Assembly: GCA_963833885.1 (NCBI GenBank) | Contig: CAWHZU010000036.1 | Coordinates: 124,001 to 188,000 of the forward strand | Length of the DNA stretch: 64,000 nucleotides | From: JASHPR01 sp963833885 | GTDB lineage: Bacteria; Actinomycetota; Actinomycetes; Streptosporangiales; Streptosporangiaceae | Direction of reading: 5' to 3' | Notes under the pieces: model-generated | The model's database searches: none | What the model was told of the DNA's origin: nothing | Seen by the model: only the letters and a program-made list of their open reading frames with translations | Translations under genes and position numbers: made by a program | Part shown: positions 1 to 7,721 of the stretch, in pieces | Layout of the letters: the number at the start of each line of letters is the position of its first letter | How positions within the stretch are numbered: position 1 is the first letter of the stretch

Positions 1-939
1 CCCTGGCCCGATGTGGTGCAGCTGGACGCGTTCTCCCCGGCCCTGCGCGCCGCGACGGCGGAGGTGCTGGCCGATATCGCCGGGCAGTGCGACGGGATCC
101 GCTGCGATATGGCGATGCTGATGACCAACGGTGTCTTCGCCCGGACGTGGGGCGGGCGGACCGGGCCCGTGCCGGACGCCGAGTTCTGGCCGACCGTGCT
201 CGGCGCGCTGCATGCCCGGCACCGGGAGACGGTGCTGATCGCCGAGGCCTACTGGGACATGGAGTGGGAGCTGCAGCAGCAGGGCTTCAACTTCTGCTAC
301 GACAAGAGGCTCTATGACCGGATCTTGGACCTGGACGCCTCTGCCGTACGCGGCCACCTGCGGGCGGACCTGAGCTACCAGTCCCGGCTGCTGCGCTTCC
401 TGGAGAACCATGACGAGCCCCGCATCGCCAGCCGCCTTCCGGCCGAAGCCGAACGGGCCGCAGCGGTGGCCATCGCCACGCTGCCCGGTGCGGCCTTGTG
501 GCACGAAGGACAATTCGAGGGCCGCCGGGTGCGGCCACCGGTGTTCCTGTCCCGGCGCCCGGATGAGGCGCCAGATCATGACCTGGCCGACTGGTACCGT
601 CGCCTGCTGGCAGCGGTCGATGGTGACTGTGTGCGGACGGGCGCGTGGCGGCTGCTCGAGGCCGACGGCTGGCCCGACAATCAGTCCTGCGCCAACCTGG
701 CCGCCTGGTCTTGGGCCGGCAACCGTGGCAGTGACCGGCACCTGGTGGTGATCAACTTGTCCGAGCAACCAGCCCAGGCGCGCATCCCGCTGGACTGGCC
801 GGACCTGCCCGGCCGCAGCTGGCGGCTCACCGACATCCTCGGCCAGGGCACGTTCGAGCGGGACGGCGGCGAGCTGGCCAGCCCCGGCCTGTTCGTGGAC
901 CTGGGACCGTGGCAGTTCCACCTGCTCGCCATGCACTGA
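1..939 (+). CDS. GH13 alpha-amylase-family protein, 5' end cut by window edge
   Basis: The frame is open to base 1, so the start lies outside the window and only the C-terminal part of the TIM barrel and the C-terminal beta domain are present. GH13 conserved regions are visible in order: DGIRCD (region II, Arg and nucleophile Asp), VLIAEAYW (region III, acid Glu) and FLENHDEPR (region IV, Asn-His-Asp). It therefore should act on alpha-glucosidic bonds as a hydrolase or transferase; the exact substrate cannot be read from the fragment. The first in-frame GTG at base 13 is internal, because the residues before it (WPD) fit the family. No downstream gene is close enough to be in the same operon. 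Confidence 0.85.
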   Translation, partial: PWPDVVQLDAFSPALRAATAEVLADIAGQCDGIRCDMAMLMTNGVFARTWGGRTGPVPDAEFWPTVLGALHARHRETVLIAEAYWDMEWELQQQGFNFCYDKRLYDRILDLDASAVRGHLRADLSYQSRLLRFLENHDEPRIASRLPAEAERAAAVAIATLPGAALWHEGQFEGRRVRPPVFLSRRPDEAPDHDLADWYRRLLAAVDGDCVRTGAWRLLEADGWPDNQSCANLAAWSWAGNRGSDRHLVVINLSEQPAQARIPLDWPDLPGRSWRLTDILGQGTFERDGGELASPGLFVDLGPWQFHLLAMH

Positions 940-1574
940 CCGGCCACGGGCGGGGCGCGGATCCTGGTGCTGGGCCCGGGCCCCTCGCTCGGGCCGATGA
1001 TCGCCGCGACGATCCTGCCGCTGGCCGGCGCCAACGGCGACCCAAACGTGTCCAAGCCGACGATGATCGGCCATATGAACGGCCTGGCCAATGCGCTGCC
1101 GTGCCCCCCAAGCCACATGGATAGACGGGATTCACCCTGGGAAGGGTGACGACAGCCCGCGACGACCCGAAGAGGATCAGGAAGTGGTCCCGAATAGGAC
1201 CAGATCCCGTCGACGCATCGCGCGTCGCCGCCATCGACCAGGGGTGAGATATGGCGGATAAGGTTTACATCGCCTGGGCGATCCCGTGGCCCTGTCAGCG
1301 AACTGTCCGGTGGGGAAAGGCCGCATCAGGCTGTTGTGACCGCGGCGATGACGCTCATCGTGTTCAGGCTTATAGGCCTCGGCATTTCAACTTTGCCAAC
1401 CCGCCTCATCCGACGAGGCCGAACACGGTATCCGCGAGCAGTTCCGCGCCTACCGGGCCACCTTGCAAGACGCCCGGTGCCGCCCAGAGCGCTTCGAGAT
1501 CGGCGCAACTGGCGGTTACTGGAATGGATTCGATCACTGCGGTACTTTAGGCCGGCGCAGCGGAGAATGGGACC
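940..1574. other. Intergenic stretch without a convincing gene
   Basis: About 635 bases separate the GH13 gene from the kinase-Hsp20 gene. Two small inverted repeats are present: TCACCC/GGGTGA at 1132-1149 and TGGTCC/GGACCA at 1185-1202, both with six-base loops; either could help end transcription from the GH13 gene. Short open frames on both strands lack ribosome sites and recognisable homology. A segment around 1420-1550 can be read as a protein-like fragment but is not identifiable. Confidence 0.4.
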
Positions 1575-3644
1575 ATGAGCGATCTGCCCCGCCATGCTGT
1601 CACCCGCATGGCCAGACTGGCCAGGTTGCCGGCAGGCTTCGCAGGCCGGACTGCGCTAGGAACCGGCAAACGCCTGGGCGGCCAGCCAGCTGAGCTGGTG
1701 ACCCAGGAAATCCAGCGGCGGACAGCAGATCAGGTCTTCGGGGTCCTTGGCGAGCTCAAGGGCGGCGCGATGAAACTCGGTCAGGCACTGTCCGTATTCG
1801 AGGCCGCGCTGCCCCCGGAGATCGCCCAACCGTACCGGGCCACCCTCACTAGGTTGCAGGAATCCGCGCCGCCGTTGCCTGCACGGACTATTCACAAGGT
1901 ACTCGCGGGCGACATGGGCGAGCAGTGGCGGGCCAGCTTCGCCGAGTTCGACGACCAACCTGCGGCCGCCGCTTCCATCGGCCAAGTGCACCGAGCCGTC
2001 TGGCACGACGGGCGCCAGGTTGCCGTCAAGATCCAGTATCCGGGCGCGAGCAGGGCGCTGATCAGCGATTTCAACCACCTGAGCCGCTTGGCCCGGCTTT
2101 TCAGCGTGTTCATGCCTGGCCTGGACGTCAAGCCGCTGCTCGCCGAGCTCCGGGACAGGGTGGCCGAGGAGCTCGATTACCGGCTGGAAGCTGCCGCCCA
2201 AGAGGCCTTCGCCGCCTACTACGCCGGCGACCCGGACGTCTGCGTCCCACGTGTGGTCTCCGTCAGCGACCACATGCTCGTCAGCGAATGGCTTGACGGC
2301 ATCCCGCTCGCGAGAATCATCGCCGACGGCACGGCCGCTCAGCGGAACCGGGCGGGCATCATGATCATCCGTTTTCTGCTCTCGGGTCCTGCGAGGGTTA
2401 GGCTCCTGCACGCGGATCCGCACCCGGGCAACTTTCGCCTACTTGCCGATGGGAGGCTCGGCGTGCTCGACTTCGGCGCTGTCGACCGGCTGCCAGACGG
2501 CTTCCCGCCCATCTTCGGAAGGGTGCTACGGCTCATGCACGAAGACGGCGAGCTCGCCAAACTCGAGGACGAGTTCCGGTCGCACGGCTATCTACGGGAG
2601 GGTGTCGGCATTGACCTGACAGCGCTGCGCGCCCTCCTGGCACCACTTGCCGAGCCGTCCAAGGCGGAGTCGTTCAGGTTCAGCCGCGAATGGCTGCGCA
2701 CCGAGACAATGCAGACATCTGCCCTGCGTTCATCCAGCGTTCTGCGGCGGCTCAACCTGCCGTCCTCTTACGTGCTCATCCACCGGGTATCGGCAACTGG
2801 CCTTGGCGTGCTCTGCCAGCTCGAATGCGAAGCGCCCTTCCGCGCTGAAGTGCTCAGATGGATACCCGGATACGCGGACACGGTTAAGCCCGCGCCGCCA
2901 GCCACCGCCAACGGGCACGCCGGATCCGCGCCGCCAGCCACCGCCAACGGGCACGCCGGATCCGCGCCGCCAGCCACCGCCAACGGGCACGCCGGATCCG
3001 CGCCGCCAGCCACCGCCAACGGGCACGCCGGATCCGCGCCGCCAGCCTGGCCGGAAGAGCAGGCAAGGTCCGTGCAGCCAGCCCGAGCGGAGCCGCGGGA
3101 AGAGCCGGCTCAGTCTGCACGGCCAGCTAGGCCAGAACAGATACCATCGTTTTATGTCCAATGGAGGGACATCATGGCTAAGCTGCCCCGCCCTCAGGCG
3201 CCCGAGAGGTTCCGCGCCATGTTCCCGGACCTGGCCGACTGGCTGGAATCCCCGTGGACAGGACCACCGCCGTTCCTGACGGGCCACGCGTTCCGGCTCG
3301 AGGAAGCGATCCGGGACAACCGCTATGTGATCCGGGCCGAACTCCCCGGCCTAGACCCGGAGAACGACATCGAGGTCACCGTCGACAGCCGGATCCTGAC
3401 CATCCGCGCCGAGCGTCGGCAGCAGGACAATGGCTCATATCGCTCGGAGTTCCGCTACGGATCGCTCGCCCGCGCGGTCAGGCTCCCCGCCAAGGTCGAT
3501 GCCGCGGACGTCACCGCTCGGTACGACAAGGGAGTCCTCGAGGTCAGCGTCCCGGTCCGCACGGTGGTCAAGCCAGAAGGCACCCGGATCCGCATCGAGG
3601 ACGCGGACGCGATGCCCGAGCAGCCGCCTGAGCAGGCCGGGTAA
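1575..3644 (+). CDS. ABC1/UbiB-like kinase fused to a C-terminal Hsp20 domain
   Basis: The 689-residue product has two complete modules. Residues about 50-430 form an ABC1/AarF/UbiB-type atypical kinase: KxGQ motif (KLGQ, 67-70), Ala-rich loop AAAASIGQVH (130-139), VAVK lysine (149-152), EELDYR (198-203), HADPHPGN catalytic loop (279-286) and DFG (299-301). Residues 441-488 are four identical 12-residue repeats PPATANGHAGSA. Residues about 570-665 form an alpha-crystallin/Hsp20 domain ending in the GVL motif (653-655). ABC1 proteins support isoprenoid-quinone metabolism; Hsp20 proteins are holdases. The ATG follows GGAG at a good distance. An internal start at 3174 may give Hsp20 alone. I know of no standard family with this architecture. 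Confidence 0.85.
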   Translation: MSDLPRHAVTRMARLARLPAGFAGRTALGTGKRLGGQPAELVTQEIQRRTADQVFGVLGELKGGAMKLGQALSVFEAALPPEIAQPYRATLTRLQESAPPLPARTIHKVLAGDMGEQWRASFAEFDDQPAAAASIGQVHRAVWHDGRQVAVKIQYPGASRALISDFNHLSRLARLFSVFMPGLDVKPLLAELRDRVAEELDYRLEAAAQEAFAAYYAGDPDVCVPRVVSVSDHMLVSEWLDGIPLARIIADGTAAQRNRAGIMIIRFLLSGPARVRLLHADPHPGNFRLLADGRLGVLDFGAVDRLPDGFPPIFGRVLRLMHEDGELAKLEDEFRSHGYLREGVGIDLTALRALLAPLAEPSKAESFRFSREWLRTETMQTSALRSSSVLRRLNLPSSYVLIHRVSATGLGVLCQLECEAPFRAEVLRWIPGYADTVKPAPPATANGHAGSAPPATANGHAGSAPPATANGHAGSAPPATANGHAGSAPPAWPEEQARSVQPARAEPREEPAQSARPARPEQIPSFYVQWRDIMAKLPRPQAPERFRAMFPDLADWLESPWTGPPPFLTGHAFRLEEAIRDNRYVIRAELPGLDPENDIEVTVDSRILTIRAERRQQDNGSYRSEFRYGSLARAVRLPAKVDAADVTARYDKGVLEVSVPVRTVVKPEGTRIRIEDADAMPEQPPEQAG
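2895..3047 (+). repeat. Four perfect 36-bp tandem repeats in the kinase-Hsp20 linker
   Basis: Identical 36-bp units lie at 2895-2930, 2931-2966, 2967-3002 and 3003-3038, followed by the first 9 bases of a fifth copy. Because 36 is a multiple of three, copy-number change would lengthen or shorten the linker by 12 residues without breaking the frame. The lack of any mismatch between copies points to recent expansion. Confidence 0.97.
3163..3176 (+). promoter_or_regulatory. Internal ribosome binding site and in-frame ATG for a free Hsp20
   Basis: GGAGGG at 3163-3168 stands five bases before an ATG at 3174 that is in frame with the long reading frame. Starting here gives a 156-residue protein beginning MAKLPRPQ, a normal length and N-terminus for a stand-alone actinobacterial Hsp20. 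The spacing and strength are better than at many true starts in this window, so dual translation is plausible. Confidence 0.6.
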
Positions 3645-3676
3645 AGAACCGGCACGGCCAGGACGCGGCTGCGTAA

Positions 3677-4204
3677 TCAGCTCTTGGACAGGAACCGCAG
3701 CCGCGCCGCTCGCGCGTCCCAGGAGTAGATGACCGCCGTCCCGGCGATGACGTCATGCAGCGCCCGGCGCCGGCCGCCCAGCAGGATGCCGGCGAACCCC
3801 AGTCCCAGGAACAGGAAGCTCAGCGGGAATGCCAGTGTGCGCACGATCGCCCGGCGCGCGCTGGCGTCGGTGCCATCGTCTCGCACGACTCTCACGCCGA
3901 ACAACGCCATGCCGGCGGTCCTGCCGCTCGCGGCCCAGGAATAAGCGAAGTAGATGAACTCCCAGACCGAATAGGTGATGATCACCCAGATGTCGCCCTT
4001 GTTCCAGGTGATGTCCTTGCCGGTCAGCACCCTGGCCGCGAACGAGATGGCAGCCAGGGCGAGCATGTACACACCGAGACTGGCCCCAACGTCTACAGCG
4101 AAGGCGGTAAAACGTGATGCGAAACCGGAGTACTTGCCTTGCAGGCTCTCCCGGATGACGGCTGGCGGCCCGGAGGGCAGGGCATCGCCCGCGCGCGCAG
4201 TCAT
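3677..4204 (-). CDS. RDD family membrane protein
   Basis: The 175-residue protein has the RDD family layout. An N-terminal segment (GFASRFTAFAVDVG, with the Arg and Asp) leads into a first membrane helix. Further hydrophobic helices follow around residues 40-60, 75-95 and 125-145, then GRTAGMALFGVRVVR and the terminal ALHDVIAGT motif. RDD proteins are poorly understood integral membrane proteins, sometimes linked to ion exchange or stress. Its ATG overlaps the stop of the upstream nonapeptide-repeat gene (ATGA at 4201-4204), so the two are translationally coupled. It converges with the kinase-Hsp20 gene, leaving only 32 bases between the stops. Confidence 0.85.
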   Translation of the reverse strand: MTARAGDALPSGPPAVIRESLQGKYSGFASRFTAFAVDVGASLGVYMLALAAISFAARVLTGKDITWNKGDIWVIITYSVWEFIYFAYSWAASGRTAGMALFGVRVVRDDGTDASARRAIVRTLAFPLSFLFLGLGFAGILLGGRRRALHDVIAGTAVIYSWDARAARLRFLSKS

Positions 4205-4617
4205 GGTCCCGCCCTTGGCCGCAGCCTGTCAGGCGGGCCGGGCGGGCCGGTGTATGGGCGGCGGCGAAGACGCCCTATCCAGCGGGCGATGAACTCGTCG
4301 AGCCCGACGGTCTGGCCGCGGACCACGTCGAGCACATCGCTCGCCGCCCCGCTGGAGGATGCGGCGATGATGGCGCCGAGGTCAGTATGCTCGACCAGTG
4401 CCTCAACGTCGATGTGCTCGACGACGTCATTGAGGTCCACCCGCCTGAGCAGGCGGTTCAGGTCGATCCGGTCCAGCAGCCGGTTGATGTCGACTTGATC
4501 GAGCAGAGCGTTCAGATCGACCTCGTCCAGCAGTGCATTCACATCGAGCGCGGAAACCACAAGCTCGATCGCGCGCTCGGCGGCGGCCTGGGCCCACGTC
4601 TCTGAGCGCGGGATCAT
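4201..4617 (-). CDS. Nonapeptide-repeat protein coupled to the RDD gene
   Basis: The start is placed at the ATG at 4617 because GGAGGG lies four bases before it; longer in-frame starts give Arg-rich, non-protein-like sequence. The 138-residue product (starting MIPRSETW) contains seven consecutive nine-residue units from about residue 24 to 86 with the pattern hydrophobic-Asp-hydrophobic-Asn-x-Leu-Leu-Asp-x (for example VDLNALLDQ, VDINRLLDR, IDLNRLLRR). A short Ala/Ser segment, DEFIARWIGRLRRR and a Pro-rich tail follow. I do not recognise a named family. The regular acidic and leucine pattern suggests an amphipathic or solenoid-like rod. Coupling to RDD suggests a membrane partner role. Confidence 0.75.
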   Translation of the reverse strand: MIPRSETWAQAAAERAIELVVSALDVNALLDEVDLNALLDQVDINRLLDRIDLNRLLRRVDLNDVVEHIDVEALVEHTDLGAIIAASSSGAASDVLDVVRGQTVGLDEFIARWIGRLRRRPYTGPPGPPDRLRPRAGP

Positions 4618-4853
4618 TCGGCCCTCCGCCAAACGCCGTCGTTCAGAGGAGTCCACAAGGTAAGTATCACTGCTCCATACGGGCCCGGACCACCCCCTAT
4701 AGGGTGAGCCGCCAGATCCGGCCGGCGCGAGCGGCACGTTCGCTACTGCTGAACGCACTCGACGCCGACAGCGGCCACGAGCCCGACCTCCAACTGCGTG
4801 ACGCGCTCGGGCCAGGAACGAGGTTCTTCTGGAAGTCCCTGAAGACCGGCATA

Positions 4854-4867
4854 TGAGCACTCGCTCA
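4854..4867. promoter_or_regulatory. GAGC-type inverted repeat before the SDR gene
   Basis: TGAGCACTCGCTCA has TGAGC/GCTCA arms with a four-base spacer. A TTGACA sequence follows at 4873-4878. The same arms recur at 5770-5783, and related palindromes lie at 39288-39309 and 39384-39395, so this is likely an operator of a TetR- or LacI-type repressor acting on the sugar operon. Confidence 0.45.
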
Positions 4868-4909
4868 GGGTCTTGACATATGCCCAGAGCGTTGGTGCAC
4901 GATCAGACG

Positions 4910-5710
4910 ATGACAGGGGCAGCGATTCCGGCGCCCGGCCTTCTCGGTGACCTTGGCCTGCGCGGAGCGGCGATCATCGTAACGGGCGCGAGCAGCGGGA
5001 TCGGGGCGGCGACCGCCACGGCGCTCGCATCCGCGGGGGCAAGCGTGGTGCTGGTTGGCCGGCGCGAGGACGCCCTCAAGGCACAGGCCGACGTCGTCGC
5101 CGAGGCGGGCGCGGAGGCGCTGGCCGTCGCGGCGGACATGGCAGAACCGGACAGCCCGGCCCGGATCGCCGCCGCCTGCCGGGACCGGTTCGGCCGCATC
5201 GACGGCGTCGTCAACAACGCCGCCGTCGTCCGGCACCGGCCGCTGGCGGACTGGGATACGGCAGACTTCGACCGGCACCTCGCGACCAACGTACGCGGGC
5301 CCTACTTCCTGATCCAGGCCGCGGTGCCCGATCTGGCCGCCTCGCCGGTCCGGTCCATCGTGAACATCAGCTCCTCGTCCGGGGCCATGCACCTGTCCGG
5401 CCAGTCCGTGTACGGCATGACCAAGGCGGCGCTGAACTACCTCACGACCAGCCTGGCCGGGGAGCTGGCCGCAACCGGCATCAGAGTGAACTGCATCGGC
5501 CCGGGCCCGATCGACACCCCCATCCACGCGACCTGGGCCGATGACCTCGAGGCGGCTTATCAGTGGCTGGCCGAGCAGGTCCCACTCGGCCGGATCGGCG
5601 AGGCGGACGAAGTCGCCCGGTGGATCGCGTTCCTGCTCTCTCCGGTCTCAGCGTTCATGACGGGAGCCGTGATCCCGCTGGACGGGGGCCAGGTAATCCA
5701 CCGTGTCTGA
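4910..5710 (+). CDS. SDR family NAD(P)-dependent oxidoreductase
   Basis: This is a classical short-chain dehydrogenase: TGASSGIG nucleotide-binding motif, NNAA, catalytic Ser in NISSSSG, YGMTK for the Tyr-x-x-x-Lys pair, and the PGPIDTP segment after strand F. Length fits the family. It should oxidise or reduce a hydroxyl/keto group, most likely on a sugar or polyol given the downstream epimerase, 2-hydroxyacid dehydrogenase and aldolase. An in-frame ATG at 4880 is also possible, but it lies directly on a TTGACA-like -35 (4873-4878); neither start has a clear ribosome site. It is separated from the next gene by about 100 bases that hold a second operator-like palindrome. Confidence 0.85.
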   Translation: MTGAAIPAPGLLGDLGLRGAAIIVTGASSGIGAATATALASAGASVVLVGRREDALKAQADVVAEAGAEALAVAADMAEPDSPARIAAACRDRFGRIDGVVNNAAVVRHRPLADWDTADFDRHLATNVRGPYFLIQAAVPDLAASPVRSIVNISSSSGAMHLSGQSVYGMTKAALNYLTTSLAGELAATGIRVNCIGPGPIDTPIHATWADDLEAAYQWLAEQVPLGRIGEADEVARWIAFLLSPVSAFMTGAVIPLDGGQVIHRV

Positions 5711-5769
5711 GCTGACCTCTTGCCAGGCAGCGCCTGCATCTTCATACTGCTGAGCAAATAACCAGATTA

Positions 5770-5783
5770 TGAGCGTTCGCTCA
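5770..5783. promoter_or_regulatory. Operator-like inverted repeat before the DUF4432 operon
   Basis: TGAGCGTTCGCTCA has TGAGCG/CGCTCA arms around a TT centre. It sits 25 bases before the GTG of the DUF4432 gene, where a repressor would block the promoter. It shares both arms with the site at 4854-4867. Confidence 0.5.
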
Positions 5784-5808
5784 TCGCGGGCGGCCGGAGG
5801 CGAAACGC

Positions 5809-6916
5809 GTGGTCTATCTGTTGGGGCGCCAGTGGTCCCGGGGCGAGTTGCTGGCCCGCGTCGGCCGGCTCGAGCAGCTCGCCGGCGTCCAGCTGGTGGA
5901 GGCCGCGGACGGCGCCGAGCGCGGGGTCCGGCTGCTGCGCTTCGCCACCGGGGCCGGCTTTGACTTCGAGGTGCTGGTCGACCGGGGCTTCGATATCGGC
6001 CGGGCCTGGCTCGGCGGCCGGCCGCTCGCCTGGTGGTCGCCGGTCGGCCTGACCGGACCCTGGTATCACGAGCCGGCCGGGATCGGCTGGTTCCGCGGCT
6101 TCGCCGGCGGGCTGGTGTCCACCTGCGGGCTGGACTCGGTGCAGCTCGGCGGCACCGATGACGCGACCGTGTTCAACTACCCGCACCGCGCGACCGAGAC
6201 CTACGGCCTGCATGGCCGGTACACCGGGCTGCCCGCCCGGCTGGCCGGATACGGCGCCACGTGGTCCGGCAACGAGTGCGTGCTCTGGGCGGAGGCCGAG
6301 GTTCTCCAGGCCGCGGTGTTCGGTGAGCAGTTGCTGCTGAACCGCAGGATCGAGGCGGACCTGGGCGGCACCAGCGTGCGGATCACGGACACGGTCACCA
6401 ATGTCGGCGCAACCGCGTGCCCGCACATGCTGCTGTACCACTGCAACGTCGGCTTCCCCGTCGTCGACGACGGGGCCGAGATCGCCTACCCCGCGCCCCC
6501 CGGCATTTGCGTGAGCGAGGCCAGCTCGCCGGACTACCGGCAGCTGGCCGGCCCCGCCGGCCTTTGTCGAGGAGTGCTATGAGCACGACATGGTGCCCGA
6601 CGCGGCCGGATACGTGACCGCCGCCGTGCTGAACCCAGCCGCCGGCCTTGGCGTCTACCAGCGGTACCGCAAGGACCGGCTGCCGCACCACGTGACCTGG
6701 CGGCAGCTTGGCTCGGGCACCTATGTGGTCGCCATGGAGCCCGGCACCAACCGGGACGCGGGGCGTTTCGATGCCAGGAAGCGCGGCGAGCTCATCCACC
6801 TCGCCCCCGGCGAGCAGCGCCACTACGAGCTCGAGCTCGGCGCGCTCACCGGGGCGGAGAACATCGAGGCGTTCCGGGCCCGGAACCAGGAGCTGGCGGC
6901 GGGAGCCACGGTATGA
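5809..6916 (+). pseudogene. DUF4432 (aldose-epimerase-like) gene broken by one base
   Basis: The GTG at 5809 follows GGAGG (5796-5800). The first frame runs to a stop at 6580 and gives a beta-sandwich sugar-binding protein of the DUF4432/galactose-mutarotase-like superfamily. The rest of the protein (VEECYEHDMVPDAAGYVTAAVLN through the end at 6916) continues in the +1 frame from about 6560. Removing one G of the pair at 6559-6560 restores a single 368-residue frame; the total of 1108 bases is one more than a multiple of three. DUF4432 proteins are often found in sugar catabolic operons and are presumed to act on sugar anomers. It is either a fresh pseudogene or a sequencing error. Confidence 0.8.
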
Positions 6917-6974
6917 CCGGCCGCACCGCGACGCTGGCGGCGGGAGCCGCCGGATGACCGGCCCCTCCGCGACC
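6893..6974 (+). repeat. Imperfect 41-bp tandem duplication spanning the start codon
   Basis: Bases 6893-6933 and 6934-6974 are near-identical copies, each containing a TATGACC or GATGACC start/stop junction. The first copy's ATG opens only a 14-codon frame; the second copy's ATG at 6954 starts the epimerase-like gene. The original ATGA coupling with the DUF4432 gene was probably moved by this duplication. Confidence 0.8.
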
Positions 6975-7721
6975 CTGGCGGGCCGGGCGGGCACCGGCCC
7001 GCGGCTGTCCGCCGGCGTGATCACCGCGGATCTGACCCAGCTGGGCACGGAGCTGGACGTGATCCGCGGCCGGGCGCACTGGGCGCACATCGACGTGATG
7101 GACGGCGCGTTCTGCCCCCAGCTCACCGTCGGCCCGTCGTTCGTCCGCGCGGTCGCATCGACCGGCATTCCCGTGGATGCGCACCTGCTGGTCGCCGAGC
7201 CGCTGCGCTTCCTCGCCCAGGTGGTGCACGCGGGAGCCGAGATCGTCACCGTGCACGCCGAGTCGGGGCGCCACCCGCACCGGGCGATGCAGGAGCTGAC
7301 CCAGCTGTCGGCCGACGTCCGGCCGGTGATCCGGGGCTACGCGATCAACCCGGGCACGCCGGTGCAGGCGATCGAGCCGGTGCTGGACCTGGTCGATCTC
7401 GTGCTCGTGCTCGCGGTGAACCCGGGCTGGTCCGGCCAGGCGCCCGCCGCGAACACTGCCCGCCGGATCGCGGCCGCCCGTGAGATCACCAGCGCGGCGG
7501 CGCATCCGGTTCTGGTCGGCGTCGACGGCGGGCTGAGCCTGGCCAACGCCGCCGAGGTGGCCGGCTGGGGAGCCGACATCGTCGTGAGCGGCAGCGCGAT
7601 CTTCGACGGCAAGGACGCCCCCGGCAACCTCGCCGCGATGCTCGCGGCGCTCGGCGCTCCGCCCGCCGCGCCGCCCGCCGCATCGACCGAGCCCGTTCCC
7701 GTTCCAGGAGGTCGGCAGTGA
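6954..7721 (+). CDS. Ribulose-phosphate 3-epimerase-like protein
   Basis: The 255-residue protein has the ribulose-phosphate 3-epimerase TIM-barrel motifs: LSAGVITADLTQL at strand 1, HIDVMDGAFCPQLTVG with the metal-binding His/Asp, DAHLLV, TVHAES, LAVNPGWSGQ and VDGGLSLANA followed by ADIVVSGSAIF. It should interconvert a ketopentose phosphate epimer or a related phosphosugar. The variation from the canonical MTVNPGFGGQ and the operon context suggest a substrate other than plain ribulose 5-phosphate. The ATG at 6954 is the second of two duplicated starts; its end overlaps the next gene by four bases (GTGA). Confidence 0.85.
   Translation: MTGPSATLAGRAGTGPRLSAGVITADLTQLGTELDVIRGRAHWAHIDVMDGAFCPQLTVGPSFVRAVASTGIPVDAHLLVAEPLRFLAQVVHAGAEIVTVHAESGRHPHRAMQELTQLSADVRPVIRGYAINPGTPVQAIEPVLDLVDLVLVLAVNPGWSGQAPAANTARRIAAAREITSAAAHPVLVGVDGGLSLANAAEVAGWGADIVVSGSAIFDGKDAPGNLAAMLAALGAPPAAPPAASTEPVPVPGGRQ

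Noticed and set aside
967..1149. Small open frame with a glycine-rich start resembling a nucleotide-binding loop
   Set aside because: No ribosome site, only 60 codons and no continuing fold; treated as chance or an unidentifiable remnant.
2895..3047. Tandem repeats considered as a CRISPR-like array
   Set aside because: There are no unique spacers; the units are directly adjacent and coding.
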